Source: Bacteroidota bacterium
GTDB lineage: Bacteria; Bacteroidota; Ignavibacteria; Ignavibacteriales; Ignavibacteriaceae
NCBI GenBank assembly: GCA_021778375.1
Contig: JAJYCM010000082.1
Location: 1 to 10,254, forward strand
Reading direction: 5' to 3'
DNA: 10,254 bases
In this document: positions 1-6,156 of the stretch, in pieces
Numbering within the stretch: the first letter of the stretch is position 1
How the letters are laid out: each line of letters begins with the position of its first letter
Notes under the pieces: model-generated
What the model saw: only the letters and a program-made list of their open reading frames with translations
Told to the model about the DNA's origin: nothing
Database searches by the model: none
Translations under genes and position numbers: made by a program

Positions 1-2330
1 TACGTGTTATCACCAAGAGAGGAGATGTGGTTATTTGTATATATTTTAACGAATTGGCCAGCAGTCAGTCTATTACCAACGATATGGTTCCATCTTTTTA
101 TAGCAACTGAAGGAACTCCAAATTTGACTGAAAGTTCACCTAAACTTTCGCCTCTTTTTACTTTGTAACGGAATACTGAAGTTTTGTTAAAGGCAGCTTC
201 TTCACTTTCCGCAACATAGTTTAGTGAGTGGTCTGTGTAAATTTTTAATTTCTTACCGGCGACAATCTTATTTCCGGGAATATTATTCCAATCACGCAAT
301 GCATTAACGTCAACACCAAACCTTACTGCGATCGAATTTAGACTTTCACCTCTTCTAACTTTGTGGTAAATCCATTCTTTATCAGCTTTAACAACCGCTG
401 ATTTCAGAGAAGATTTTTCTAGTGATGTTTGGTTATCAAGACTTGCATAAAAATCTTTTTTATCTGTGGGTACATAGATTACTAAATTTTGCCCAACAAC
501 AATACTTCTTGTATAAGAGATGTTATTCCAGTTTCTTATATCGCTCACTCTTGTATTGAAAAGATCGGCAATACCAAGAAGATTATCGTTTTTCTTTACC
601 TTATAATTCACGGGAGATAATCCCTCTGTCGTTACCGGTGCATTTTTAGCTACTTCAGTTTCGCTTGTGTTGTCATTAGTATTTTCATCTTTCCCTGGTT
701 GCGCAACCATATTAGAGGCAACATTTTCAGAAGATGAATCAATTTTTTCGCTCTTATTCAAAGCAATATATGGAGAGACATATTCATCGCTTGAATTATC
801 TTGCGCAGCTTCCACTGAATTATCGCTGCCCCTATTATTTACAGCAACCTCAGTTGCACTATTAGAAGAATTGTCTTCTGCGTTTTGCGTGTTTGTATTA
901 TATGCAACGTCAGAATTTGAAAGACTTGTAATAGGAATTCTTAGTTTTACACCGCGATATAATCTCGTTCTTACAGAAATATTATTAGCATCCGCAAGTT
1001 CAAATTTAGAAACTCCGTAACGAGCTGCTATTCTTGCTAAAGTTTCACCTCTTCCAACAACATGTACAAGATAATTTCTCTTTGCGCTTTCAGGAATGTT
1101 AGTCATATTTGAAGCGAAAGATTCGGCAGAAAGTTTTGGAATGTTTAACGGATAACCACCCGGGAAATTCGCCGGTGTTGCCATCTGAGTTAGTTCAGGA
1201 TTCATTTCCTGCAGTGTTTCCACGTCCACACCAGCAGATTTTGCAAGATAATTTAGATCAATAGCTCCCTTTACATTATAAGTAGTGCAATCAAAAGGTT
1301 TATCAAGCGAAATATTCGTGAATCCGTATTTAGCAGGATTCATTGCAATTAGGCTTACAGCAATAAATTGGGGGACATAGCTTCTTGTTTCTTTCGGAAG
1401 ATACTCTCTTGCCGTCCAAAAATCATTTGCGCCAGCCCGGCTAACTGCTCTGGTTATTCTACCTTCACCTGCATTATATGCTGCTAAAACTAAATACCAG
1501 TCACCAAGATCATTATATAAATCTTTTAAATGTCTTGCCGCAGCTATTGTTTCTTTTTGAGGGTCTCTTCTTTCGTCATAATAGAAGTCCGATTGAAGCC
1601 CGTATAAATGACCGGTAGATTTAATGAACTGCCATAGTCCAACAGCATTTGCCCAGGAACGTGCCGTCGGGTTAAGACCGCTTTCAACCATACTTAAATA
1701 AATTAATTCCTTTGGAAGACCTTCCTTTTGGAAAATTTCTTTCATCATCGGGAAATATCTGCCTGATCTTTCAAGCCATAGCTGCATGTGGTCTCTACCA
1801 CGTCCGGTAAAATAGTCTACCCATTGTTCAACATAAGAATTCATGACTAATGGGAAATCTGATTTTACTTCAACTTTTTTTGTCTCTCCGGATTTTGCAA
1901 CGGGGGTACCCTTTATTTCGGGTAAAGATTTTCCCATCCATTCTTCCAAAGCAGCGAAGGATACATTGCTAGGAAGTTCCGGTAGGCTATCTACATATTT
2001 TTTATAGTCATCAATTATTGAGTTTTGAAGTTCAAGATAAGCTTCATTTTGTTCAATTCCAGGATAATAACTGAGGTTATTTATGATTCTTAGAGCCGAC
2101 TCATAGTTTGCAACAGTCTCTTTTGTACTGTTTTTTTCCTCTTTTGCCAAAGCAACCACGTAGTATTGGCGCGCTTGCTCTAACATTTCGGACACTATTC
2201 CAACTTTTTGAAGACTATTATTTTCAGTTTTTGACTTTTCATCTTTTGCTATTTCTTTATTCGCAGTGCATGAGAAAAAGAGCATTGAAAATAAAGAGAT
2301 AGCAAGAAACGCTAGAAATTTTTGTTTCAT
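1..2330 (-). CDS. MltD-like lytic transglycosylase lipoprotein with four LysM domains (partial, open at left edge)
   Basis: Murein-cleaving enzyme, expected to be anchored on the periplasmic face of the outer membrane. The frame is open from an ATG at 2330 to the left edge with no stop, giving about 776 residues. An AGGAG Shine-Dalgarno lies five bases before the start. Residues 1-20 form a lipoprotein signal peptide and Cys21 (FFSC) is the likely lipidated residue; the lipobox is loose. A soluble-transglycosylase (SLT family 1) domain spans about residues 190-310. Its catalytic Glu is Glu216 in MVESGLNP, followed by GLWQF and the AYNAGEGR motif near 284-291. LysM peptidoglycan-binding repeats lie near 419-466, 575-621, 655-700 and 720-767, each with the (R/K)xxxxLxxIAxxF/Y pattern. 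A low-complexity Asn/Ser/Glu/Ala/Val linker (about 475-570) separates the first from the rest. Four LysM repeats is more than the two or three common in MltD, and more could follow off the window. The family is certain; the exact cut site and physiological role (wall turnover or division) are inferred. Confidence 0.93.
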   Translation of the reverse strand, partial: MKQKFLAFLAISLFSMLFFSCTANKEIAKDEKSKTENNSLQKVGIVSEMLEQARQYYVVALAKEEKNSTKETVANYESALRIINNLSYYPGIEQNEAYLELQNSIIDDYKKYVDSLPELPSNVSFAALEEWMGKSLPEIKGTPVAKSGETKKVEVKSDFPLVMNSYVEQWVDYFTGRGRDHMQLWLERSGRYFPMMKEIFQKEGLPKELIYLSMVESGLNPTARSWANAVGLWQFIKSTGHLYGLQSDFYYDERRDPQKETIAAARHLKDLYNDLGDWYLVLAAYNAGEGRITRAVSRAGANDFWTAREYLPKETRSYVPQFIAVSLIAMNPAKYGFTNISLDKPFDCTTYNVKGAIDLNYLAKSAGVDVETLQEMNPELTQMATPANFPGGYPLNIPKLSAESFASNMTNIPESAKRNYLVHVVGRGETLARIAARYGVSKFELADANNISVRTRLYRGVKLRIPITSLSNSDVAYNTNTQNAEDNSSNSATEVAVNNRGSDNSVEAAQDNSSDEYVSPYIALNKSEKIDSSSENVASNMVAQPGKDENTNDNTSETEVAKNAPVTTEGLSPVNYKVKKNDNLLGIADLFNTRVSDIRNWNNISYTRSIVVGQNLVIYVPTDKKDFYASLDNQTSLEKSSLKSAVVKADKEWIYHKVRRGESLNSIAVRFGVDVNALRDWNNIPGNKIVAGKKLKIYTDHSLNYVAESEEAAFNKTSVFRYKVKRGESLGELSVKFGVPSVAIKRWNHIVGNRLTAGQFVKIYTNNHISSLGDNT

Positions 2331-2351
2331 GAATACTCCTATTTTTAAAAT

Positions 2352-2534
2352 TTATATTCCAATATAACCCCTCTTTTTATATTTATCAAGTAAAAAATTA
2401 CATAAAGTAAGATAATTATTAGTTTTACAATAAGTCGAAATCAATGAAAAATTTAGTCTATACGTTGTGGCTAAGGCGTACCCCAGACCTTGAGTATTCT
2501 CGCTTAACCACCCAGAAGAATCAACCAAATTCAT
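2352..2534 (-). pseudogene. Truncated vapC toxin remnant (PIN domain start only)
   Basis: The first ten codons read MNLVDSSGWL, the canonical beginning of PIN-domain VapC toxins (the Asp is the first acidic active-site residue). After Leu10 the similarity ends and the rest of the 60-codon frame has no recognisable PIN features: the remaining acidic residues and about 120 residues of the fold are missing. Its ATG overlaps the vapB stop codon by four bases (ATGA), the normal coupled arrangement of vapBC operons. The point where similarity stops falls on the heptamer GTTAAGC (2502-2508), a perfect integron core site, so truncation by cassette recombination is plausible. The downstream 50 codons are probably not a functional protein. 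Confidence 0.7.
2361..2389 (-). promoter_or_regulatory. Sigma70-like promoter of the transglycosylase gene
   Basis: On the minus strand TTGATA (2384-2389) is followed after exactly 17 bases by TATATT (2361-2366), about 30 bases before the ATG at 2330. Each box matches five of six consensus bases. The region is very AT-rich, so a chance match is possible. Confidence 0.4.
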
Positions 2535-2736
2535 AGCCTATCCTTCTCTCTAGCAATATTAGTATCAATACCCTTAAGAAAGCCACGCGCTTCTCTAATA
2601 TTTTTGAGAAGAATAAATTCTATCCTTTCGCCAAATTGTAGAATTTGCATCTTTTGACCAGGTCTAAACTTTAATTTATTACGTATTTCTTTAGTATTAC
2701 GACTTGATACTGGGATGATATTTTTACTGTCGTCAT
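2531..2736 (-). pseudogene. vapB-type AbrB/MazE antitoxin with a single-base frameshift
   Basis: Reading from ATG at 2736 gives MTTVKISSQYQVVI. After a shift of one base near 2693-2694 the frame continues KEIRNKLKFRPGQKMQ, then a GERIEFI segment and GFLKGIDTNIAREKDRL, and stops at 2531. This is the full length of a SpoVT/AbrB-fold antitoxin of the VapB type (about 69 residues): N-terminal swapped-hairpin DNA-binding domain, then the toxin-binding tail. The family usually has VVIPKEIR here; the sequence has ATA CT AAA where ATA CCx AAA would restore Pro, so one base has been lost from the proline codon. Without the shift the unshifted frame stops after 21 codons. The gene is followed by the truncated vapC with ATGA overlap and preceded by a Bacteroidota-type promoter. 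It is either a real decayed antitoxin or a one-base sequencing or assembly error, but the truncated toxin favours decay. Confidence 0.75.
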
Positions 2737-2752
2737 ATCCACAATTGTTTTA

Positions 2753-2795
2753 CGACAAATATATCGTTTATATTTATGCATATCAAATATTGTCG
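2753..2795. promoter_or_regulatory. Inverted repeat over the vapBC promoter (possible autoregulatory operator)
   Basis: CGACAAATAT at 2753-2762 is mirrored by ATATTGTCG at 2787-2795, matching except for one missing base, with a 24-base gap. The arms cover the -7 box and the edge of the -33 box. VapB/AbrB-fold antitoxins typically repress their own operon from palindromes in this position; that role is inferred here. Confidence 0.4.
2756..2787 (-). promoter_or_regulatory. -33/-7 (Bacteroidota-type) promoter of the vapBC remnant
   Basis: On the minus strand TTTG (2784-2787) is followed after 20 bases by TATATTTG (2756-2763), a perfect match to TTTG-N(19-21)-TAnnTTTG. The predicted transcript would start roughly a dozen bases before the vapB ATG at 2736. 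Confidence 0.55.
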
Positions 2796-2970
2796 ATAAC
2801 GGTAATATGCCCAGAGAAACAAAGCCGCACTTGTTAATAATTTTTATAATTACAAAAAACTTTCATAGCACAACTACCTTGAACAAGAAACTTAAAACGG
2901 AACGACTACACTAAAATTTCAAAAATGCCGAAGGCGAAAACGCTGTCGCCCTTGTGCAACTGGATAGCCC
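2794..2970 (-). repeat. attC-like site 2 (degenerate), downstream of hepT
   Basis: It begins six bases after the hepT stop codon. On the minus strand it opens with GGGCTATCC (2962-2970), a weak relative of the RYYYAAC box, then a small hairpin (TCGCCCTT 2946-2953 against AAGGCGA 2931-2937). It contains a 48-bp core (2846-2893) matching 38 of 48 bases of 3732-3779 in the other attC-like segment. It ends at GTTATCG (2794-2800), which keeps only GTTA of the GTTRRRY box. The position between two toxin-antitoxin modules and the shared core support an attC. The poor end boxes suggest decay. Confidence 0.5.
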
Positions 2971-2975
2971 TTGTT

Positions 2976-3320
2976 TTATATTTGTTTGAGAATTTCTTCT
3001 ACTTGAACTTTAAATTTTGGTAAATCTATTTGTAAAATATCCCAAACTATTTTTGTATCTATCCCAAAGTATTCGTGAATTAATATATTCCTCAAGCCAA
3101 CTATTTCCCGCCACTCAACTTCTTTATATAATTTCTTAAAATGTTCGGTAAGTTGATTTGATGCTTCGCCAATTATTTCTAATTGTTTTACTGTAGCATA
3201 CTGCATCATTGAATTGGATTGAAAATCTTCATAAGAGCTATTTGAAATATAATTCTCAATTTCCTTAATAGCTTCAGCGATATGTTGAAGCCTTGCTCTA
3301 TCCCCAAGTTCATTTTTCAT
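2976..3320 (-). CDS. hepT: HepT-type HEPN ribonuclease toxin
   Basis: Toxin of the type VII MntA-HepT toxin-antitoxin system. HepT is an all-alpha HEPN ribonuclease (cleaving tRNA or mRNA in studied cases) that is neutralised when MntA adds AMP to a tyrosine in its active site. The 114 residues are the usual length. The diagnostic RX4HXY motif is intact at Arg77-His82-Tyr84 (RNILIHEY), so both the nuclease centre and the target tyrosine are kept. The preceding QYATVKQLEIIGEA segment near 40-53 is typical of the family. Its ATG overlaps the end of the mntA frame by 11 bases, indicating translational coupling. Both genes sit between two attC-like repeats, consistent with a toxin-antitoxin gene cassette that stabilises an integron array. 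Function is assigned by motif and pairing. Confidence 0.9.
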   Translation of the reverse strand: MKNELGDRARLQHIAEAIKEIENYISNSSYEDFQSNSMMQYATVKQLEIIGEASNQLTEHFKKLYKEVEWREIVGLRNILIHEYFGIDTKIVWDILQIDLPKFKVQVEEILKQI

Positions 3321-3600
3321 AAATTAATATTTTATCTTGGTTTATAAATGGCTGGATATATTTAGAAACTCCTTTGCTTGAAAGTAAGTCTACTTTCTTA
3401 TTTAGTAATTCTTCAAGCTCGAGTTGCATCTTAACAAACTCTAAACCAATAGGTTTCGAATAATCTAATTCAACTAAAATATCAATGTCACTATTTATTT
3501 CAGACTCGTTTCTTGCTTCTGAGCCAAATAAATATGCGCGCAAAACGGGTTTACTTCTGAAGAAAACTTTTATTTGTTTTTTAATGTTTCTATCCATCAT
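3310..3600 (-). CDS. mntA: MntA-type minimal nucleotidyltransferase antitoxin
   Basis: Antitoxin partner of HepT. Members transfer AMP from ATP to the HepT active-site tyrosine. The 96-residue protein carries the minimal nucleotidyltransferase signature GSEAR (26-30) followed by SDIDILVE (37-44). Asp38 and Asp40 are the metal-binding pair, and Asp71 in KVDLLS is the likely third carboxylate, so the enzyme looks active. The start is either of two adjacent ATGs (3600 or 3597), and the Shine-Dalgarno is weak. It overlaps hepT by 11 bases at its 3' end. A -33/-7 type promoter lies just upstream, after the end of the attC-like segment at 3668, so the pair can be expressed independently of the array, as is common for toxin-antitoxin cassettes. 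Confidence 0.9.
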   Translation of the reverse strand: MMDRNIKKQIKVFFRSKPVLRAYLFGSEARNESEINSDIDILVELDYSKPIGLEFVKMQLELEELLNKKVDLLSSKGVSKYIQPFINQDKILIYEK

Positions 3601-3622
3601 TAAAACTTCTTATTGAGAATAA

Positions 3623-3656
3623 CAAAAATATCCTAAAATATTTTGAAAACCACAAA
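3623..3656 (-). promoter_or_regulatory. -33/-7 type promoter of mntA-hepT
   Basis: On the minus strand TTTG (3653-3656) is followed after 22 bases by TATTTTTG (3623-3630), fitting TAnnTTTG. The spacing is slightly long. It lies 23-56 bases before the mntA ATG and inside the same proposed cassette. Confidence 0.4.
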
Positions 3657-3667
3657 TCTCTATAGAG

Positions 3668-3854
3668 GACTAACGGCGTTGCCGCTAACCCGCCGCCCCG
3701 AACAGAAGGCTAAGTTAAAACGACTGCACCAATAATTATTAAAAACTTATTTAGCACTAACACTTTGAACAAAAAACTTGTTTTGTTTACCAATCTATTA
3801 ATACTCATTACGCCCGCAACGAAGAGGCGGTCGGTGTTGAGCGGCGGGTTAGGC
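3668..3854 (-). repeat. attC-like site 1 with long inverted repeat
   Basis: This gene-free stretch is far more GC-rich at its ends than its surroundings. GCCTAAC (3848-3854, minus) is a perfect RYYYAAC box. It begins a 12-bp arm, CTAACCCGCCGC, perfectly mirrored as GCGGCGGGTTAG (arms at 3685-3696 and 3841-3852). A small GC hairpin (CGGC 3674-3677 / GCCG 3681-3684) sits beside the left arm. The minus-strand end is GTTAGTC (3668-3674), one mismatch from GTTRRRY. The middle (3732-3779) is shared with the segment at 2846-2893. A long imperfect palindrome bounded by core boxes, placed after a stop codon and before another gene, is the architecture of integron attC sites. At about 187 bases it is longer than most. 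Polarity is inferred from the genes around it. Confidence 0.6.
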
Positions 3855-3929
3855 TTTAATTTAACTCAATTATTTTTAGAAATATTTATAATTCTCATTC
3901 TGCAAAATAAAATCATAAATAATAACACT

Positions 3930-4487
3930 TTAAGATTTATTATTATTAATATGTCCATGAGAGAATATCATTACTAAAATAACGGCAACTCCAAAAAGTA
4001 GAATAGTCATCAAAGTTATTGAATCTGCTTTACCTACTAATGATGCATAAAGAAATACACCTAAGAAATAAACAATGATAAATACAATTGCCAAATACTT
4101 CCCATCTGTTGATTTTGATGAATGAAACTGTTCTTTTGAAAAACTTGTATTATAATTATTATCACTAGTAAATGAAGAAATGTCTGAACTAAATTTATTT
4201 CTATTATCTTCTTTAAAATCTTCAGATTCCTTTCTGTTTGGACGAAATTTTGGGAACTTATCTATCGTCCCTTTACGGAATTCACCCTCATTATCATTGT
4301 AAGTACCATTTCTACCCCCGGCTAGTTTTTCACGACCATCAAGGGTTACATTATCCCCCCAAATATTTCTTGTTTCATAACTTCCATCCCACTTTTCATG
4401 CATTGTTCCTATCTTTCGGTCGGTTAAGAATCCTTTTTCATAAGCAACTTTTTCCCCATTTTCGTCTTTTATATAAATATCACCCAT
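3930..4487 (-). CDS. Hypothetical protein with two C-terminal membrane helices
   Basis: I do not recognise this 185-residue protein. Residues 1-80 are hydrophilic and probably beta-rich, with repeated Gly/Trp/Tyr/Asn turns (KWDGSYETRNIWGDN), loosely like small repeat modules. Residues 82-130 are a polar Ser/Asn/Lys linker. Two hydrophobic helices follow at about 131-151 and 157-176, then a short His/Asn-rich tail. It has no signal peptide, so the N-terminal domain is likely cytoplasmic with a membrane hairpin anchor. The start is secure: AAGGAG lies six bases before the ATG. It lies leftward of the lipoprotein gene with a 100-base gap that holds no clear attC, so both may share one cassette. 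It is followed by attC-like site 1. No function is claimed. Confidence 0.75.
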   Translation of the reverse strand: MGDIYIKDENGEKVAYEKGFLTDRKIGTMHEKWDGSYETRNIWGDNVTLDGREKLAGGRNGTYNDNEGEFRKGTIDKFPKFRPNRKESEDFKEDNRNKFSSDISSFTSDNNYNTSFSKEQFHSSKSTDGKYLAIVFIIVYFLGVFLYASLVGKADSITLMTILLFGVAVILVMIFSHGHINNNKS

Positions 4488-4589
4488 AAATAACTCCTTA
4501 TAAATATTTATAGATTATTCAAGAATGATTATTGATGAAAAATATAATTAAGTTTCTCACATAACAATTAATCTTAGTCTAGGAAAATT

Positions 4590-5039
4590 TCATTTATTTT
4601 TTTGTTCCTTTCTTTTCAATTCTTCAACTTTTTTTTCAGCTTCTTGCATTGTCATTTTCCCATGTTTTACTAAGTCATCTAAATCATTTATTTTATCTTG
4701 CAATGATTTGTGAGCTTCCTCATAAGCTAGCCCAGTATTACCTTCTGTCCATAGAGTCCATCTTTCACCGTGTTCATCAGTAATGACATTATTATTTATC
4801 CTAGCACGTGAAGCACTTCCGTTTCCTAATACAAGGGTAATTGCGCCATCTTCTATTTTATAAGTGCCAGCATAACCATTCCCTTGTTCTTTTAGATAAT
4901 ATGAGCCATCTGATTTAAGCTCCAAATAATCTTTTGGACGGACATTGTTTCCATATATACCTTCGCGATATTTTGAACCACATCCATAAATAAAAAGCAA
5001 ATATCCAACGACAAATAGAAAAAATAATTTTGTCTTCAT
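4590..5039 (-). CDS. Small lipoprotein of unknown function with SHOCT-like tail
   Basis: A 149-residue secreted lipoprotein. A hydrophobic signal peptide ends in the lipobox FIYGC, giving a mature protein that starts with the Cys at residue 20. The middle resembles small beta-barrel lipoproteins that report a state by Gly-Thr-Tyr turns (DGSYYLKE, then GTYKIEDGAITLVLG). The last 40 residues are charged and helical (LDDLVKHGKMTMQEAEKKVEELK), resembling a SHOCT oligomerisation motif. I prefer the ATG at 5039 over the one at 5045: AAAGAGG (5047-5053) is seven bases from the former and only one from the latter. It is the first gene after the core site behind intI, the position of the newest and best expressed cassette if the array reads leftward. 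Substrate and role are unknown. Confidence 0.75.
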   Translation of the reverse strand: MKTKLFFLFVVGYLLFIYGCGSKYREGIYGNNVRPKDYLELKSDGSYYLKEQGNGYAGTYKIEDGAITLVLGNGSASRARINNNVITDEHGERWTLWTEGNTGLAYEEAHKSLQDKINDLDDLVKHGKMTMQEAEKKVEELKRKEQKNK

Positions 5040-5046
5040 ATTCATA

Positions 5047-5053
5047 CCTCTTT
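5047..5053 (-). promoter_or_regulatory. Ribosome binding site that decides the lipoprotein start
   Basis: AAAGAGG on the minus strand lies one base from the ATG at 5045 but seven from the in-frame ATG at 5039, favouring the second. Confidence 0.6.
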
Positions 5054-5072
5054 AATTATTCTGATGATAGAA

Positions 5073-5079
5073 GCCTAAC
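5073..5079 (-). other. Integron core site GTTAGGC directly after intI (candidate attI/cassette junction)
   Basis: On the minus strand GTTAGGC matches GTTRRRY perfectly. It starts 10 bases after the intI stop codon, and the first cassette-like gene begins 33 bases further on. In reverse integrons, where intI and cassettes read the same way, attI is expected on this side of intI. A seven-base match alone is weak; its position and agreement with the other GTTA junctions give it weight. Confidence 0.5.
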
Positions 5080-5089
5080 TCCCTGTATA

Positions 5090-6151
5090 TTAAAGTATGT
5101 TATCAAGGGGACTTTTTACCCCGCTGAACTTATTCATTATATGTGTGTAGACCATTGTTGTCTTTAGGGATTGATGCCCTAAAAGCTCCTGGATTGTTCT
5201 AATATCAACACCGGTCTCTAGTAAATGCGTCGCAAAACTATGTCTTAAGGTATGCACACTTGCCTGTTTTAATATTTCTGTCCTCTTCAATGCGCTTTTA
5301 AATTCTTTTTGGATTACACTCTCGTGGATATGATATCGAAACTTAAACTTGTTTATTTTGTCGTAGGTAAATGATTTTGCAGGGAACACATACTGCCAAC
5401 CGAATTCTTTCCCGGCATTGGGATATTTCCTTTTCAAAGCATACGGCAGAATTGTCTCTCCAAAACCCGATTTCAAATCAATGTTGTGCAAGTTTTTTAC
5501 TTTTTGAACGTGATCTTTCATAAGCAAAATCAATTTATCGGGAAATATTGTTATTCTGTCTTTTTCTCCCTTGCCGTCTCTTATGGTAATCTGCTTTGCT
5601 TCAAAATCAATATCTTTTACGCGCAGTCTTAACCCTTCTGATAATCTCATTCCCGTCCCATAAAGCAGGCTAATAAAGAGTTTTATGGTTCCTTCAAACT
5701 GTCTTATTAATTGTGCTGTTTCATCTCTTGTCAATACTACCGGCAAGTGGTTTATTCTTTTTACGTGTTTGATTTCATCCAACCACCCCACGTCTTTCTT
5801 GATAACTTTTTTATAAAGATAGAGTACTGCTTGTAATGCTTGGTTTTGTGTGGAAGAAGCCACATGTTTCTCAATTGCAAGATTATTCACAAAATTTTGT
5901 ATCTCTTCTTTTCCCATTTCTGACGGATGCTTCTTATTATTGAAAAGTATAAACCGCTTTATCCACGATACATACGCTTCCTCGGTCTTGCGGCTATAAT
6001 GGTTTGTACGGAGTGTAATGCTTACTTGCTCTAATAATTTAACTTTTGGTAATGCATTTTCAATCTTCTCTTTTACAGAAGATAATGGGCGAGAGGGAAA
6101 TGTATTTATCCCCTTCGGGAATGTTTTTCTATGTAAAACTAACTGAGAAAT
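5090..6151 (-). CDS. intI: Integron integrase IntI (tyrosine recombinase), start codon apparently ATT
   Basis: Site-specific recombinase that inserts and excises gene cassettes at attI and attC. The frame is open from 6208 to 5090. With a start at 6151 it encodes about 353 residues, near the family's usual 320-350. The N-terminal SAM-like domain (LRTNHYSRKTEEAYVSWIKRF) is present upstream of the first ATG (5917). All catalytic residues are seen: Arg169 in GTGMR, His300 and Arg303 in HTLRH, His326 in LLGHQ, Tyr335 in TMVYTHI. The insertion found only in IntI proteins, KYPNAGKEFGWQYVFPA, lies near 242-258, separating it from XerC/D. There is no ATG, GTG or TTG in frame before 5917. AGGAG at 6157-6161 is followed five bases later by ATT, so the start is a rare ATT or a mutated ATG. 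Starting at 5917 would delete the N-terminal domain. It reads in the same direction as the genes to its left. Confidence 0.92.
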   Translation of the reverse strand: MSQLVLHRKTFPKGINTFPSRPLSSVKEKIENALPKVKLLEQVSITLRTNHYSRKTEEAYVSWIKRFILFNNKKHPSEMGKEEIQNFVNNLAIEKHVASSTQNQALQAVLYLYKKVIKKDVGWLDEIKHVKRINHLPVVLTRDETAQLIRQFEGTIKLFISLLYGTGMRLSEGLRLRVKDIDFEAKQITIRDGKGEKDRITIFPDKLILLMKDHVQKVKNLHNIDLKSGFGETILPYALKRKYPNAGKEFGWQYVFPAKSFTYDKINKFKFRYHIHESVIQKEFKSALKRTEILKQASVHTLRHSFATHLLETGVDIRTIQELLGHQSLKTTMVYTHIMNKFSGVKSPLDNIL

Positions 6152-6156
6152 AATAA

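Noticed and set aside
667..1020. A 117-codon plus-strand frame
   Set aside because: It lies opposite the transglycosylase linker, which has clear protein features in its own frame; the plus frame is Ser/Leu-rich with no start signal.
2931..2953. Hairpin after hepT as an intrinsic terminator
   Set aside because: The stem is short with a bulge and its T-run is interrupted and displaced; it is better explained as part of the attC-like segment, though some terminator effect is possible.
3668..3854. Plus-strand polarity for attC-like site 1
   Set aside because: GTTAGGC at its right end fits a plus-strand crossover box, but all adjacent genes and the core at 5079 read on the minus strand. This is not fully excluded.
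2753..3854. A CRISPR array
   Set aside because: Only two diverged repeat copies are present, nearly 900 bases apart with genes between them; there are no regular spacers.
3765..3977. A 70-codon plus-strand frame across the attC-like site
   Set aside because: It spans the palindrome arm and the end of the neighbouring gene, has no ribosome site and looks like no known protein.
4488..4589. An attC between the lipoprotein and membrane protein genes
   Set aside because: Only a weak GTTATGT is present, with no palindromic arms and no convincing copy of the 48-bp core.
5090..5917. IntI as a 275-residue protein starting at the first ATG
   Set aside because: Clear N-terminal integrase homology continues in frame upstream of this ATG, so that start would remove the N-terminal DNA-binding domain.
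5090..6151. XerC/XerD or a phage integrase
   Set aside because: The KYPNAGKEFGWQYVFPA insertion between the catalytic Arg and HxxR motifs is specific to integron integrases.
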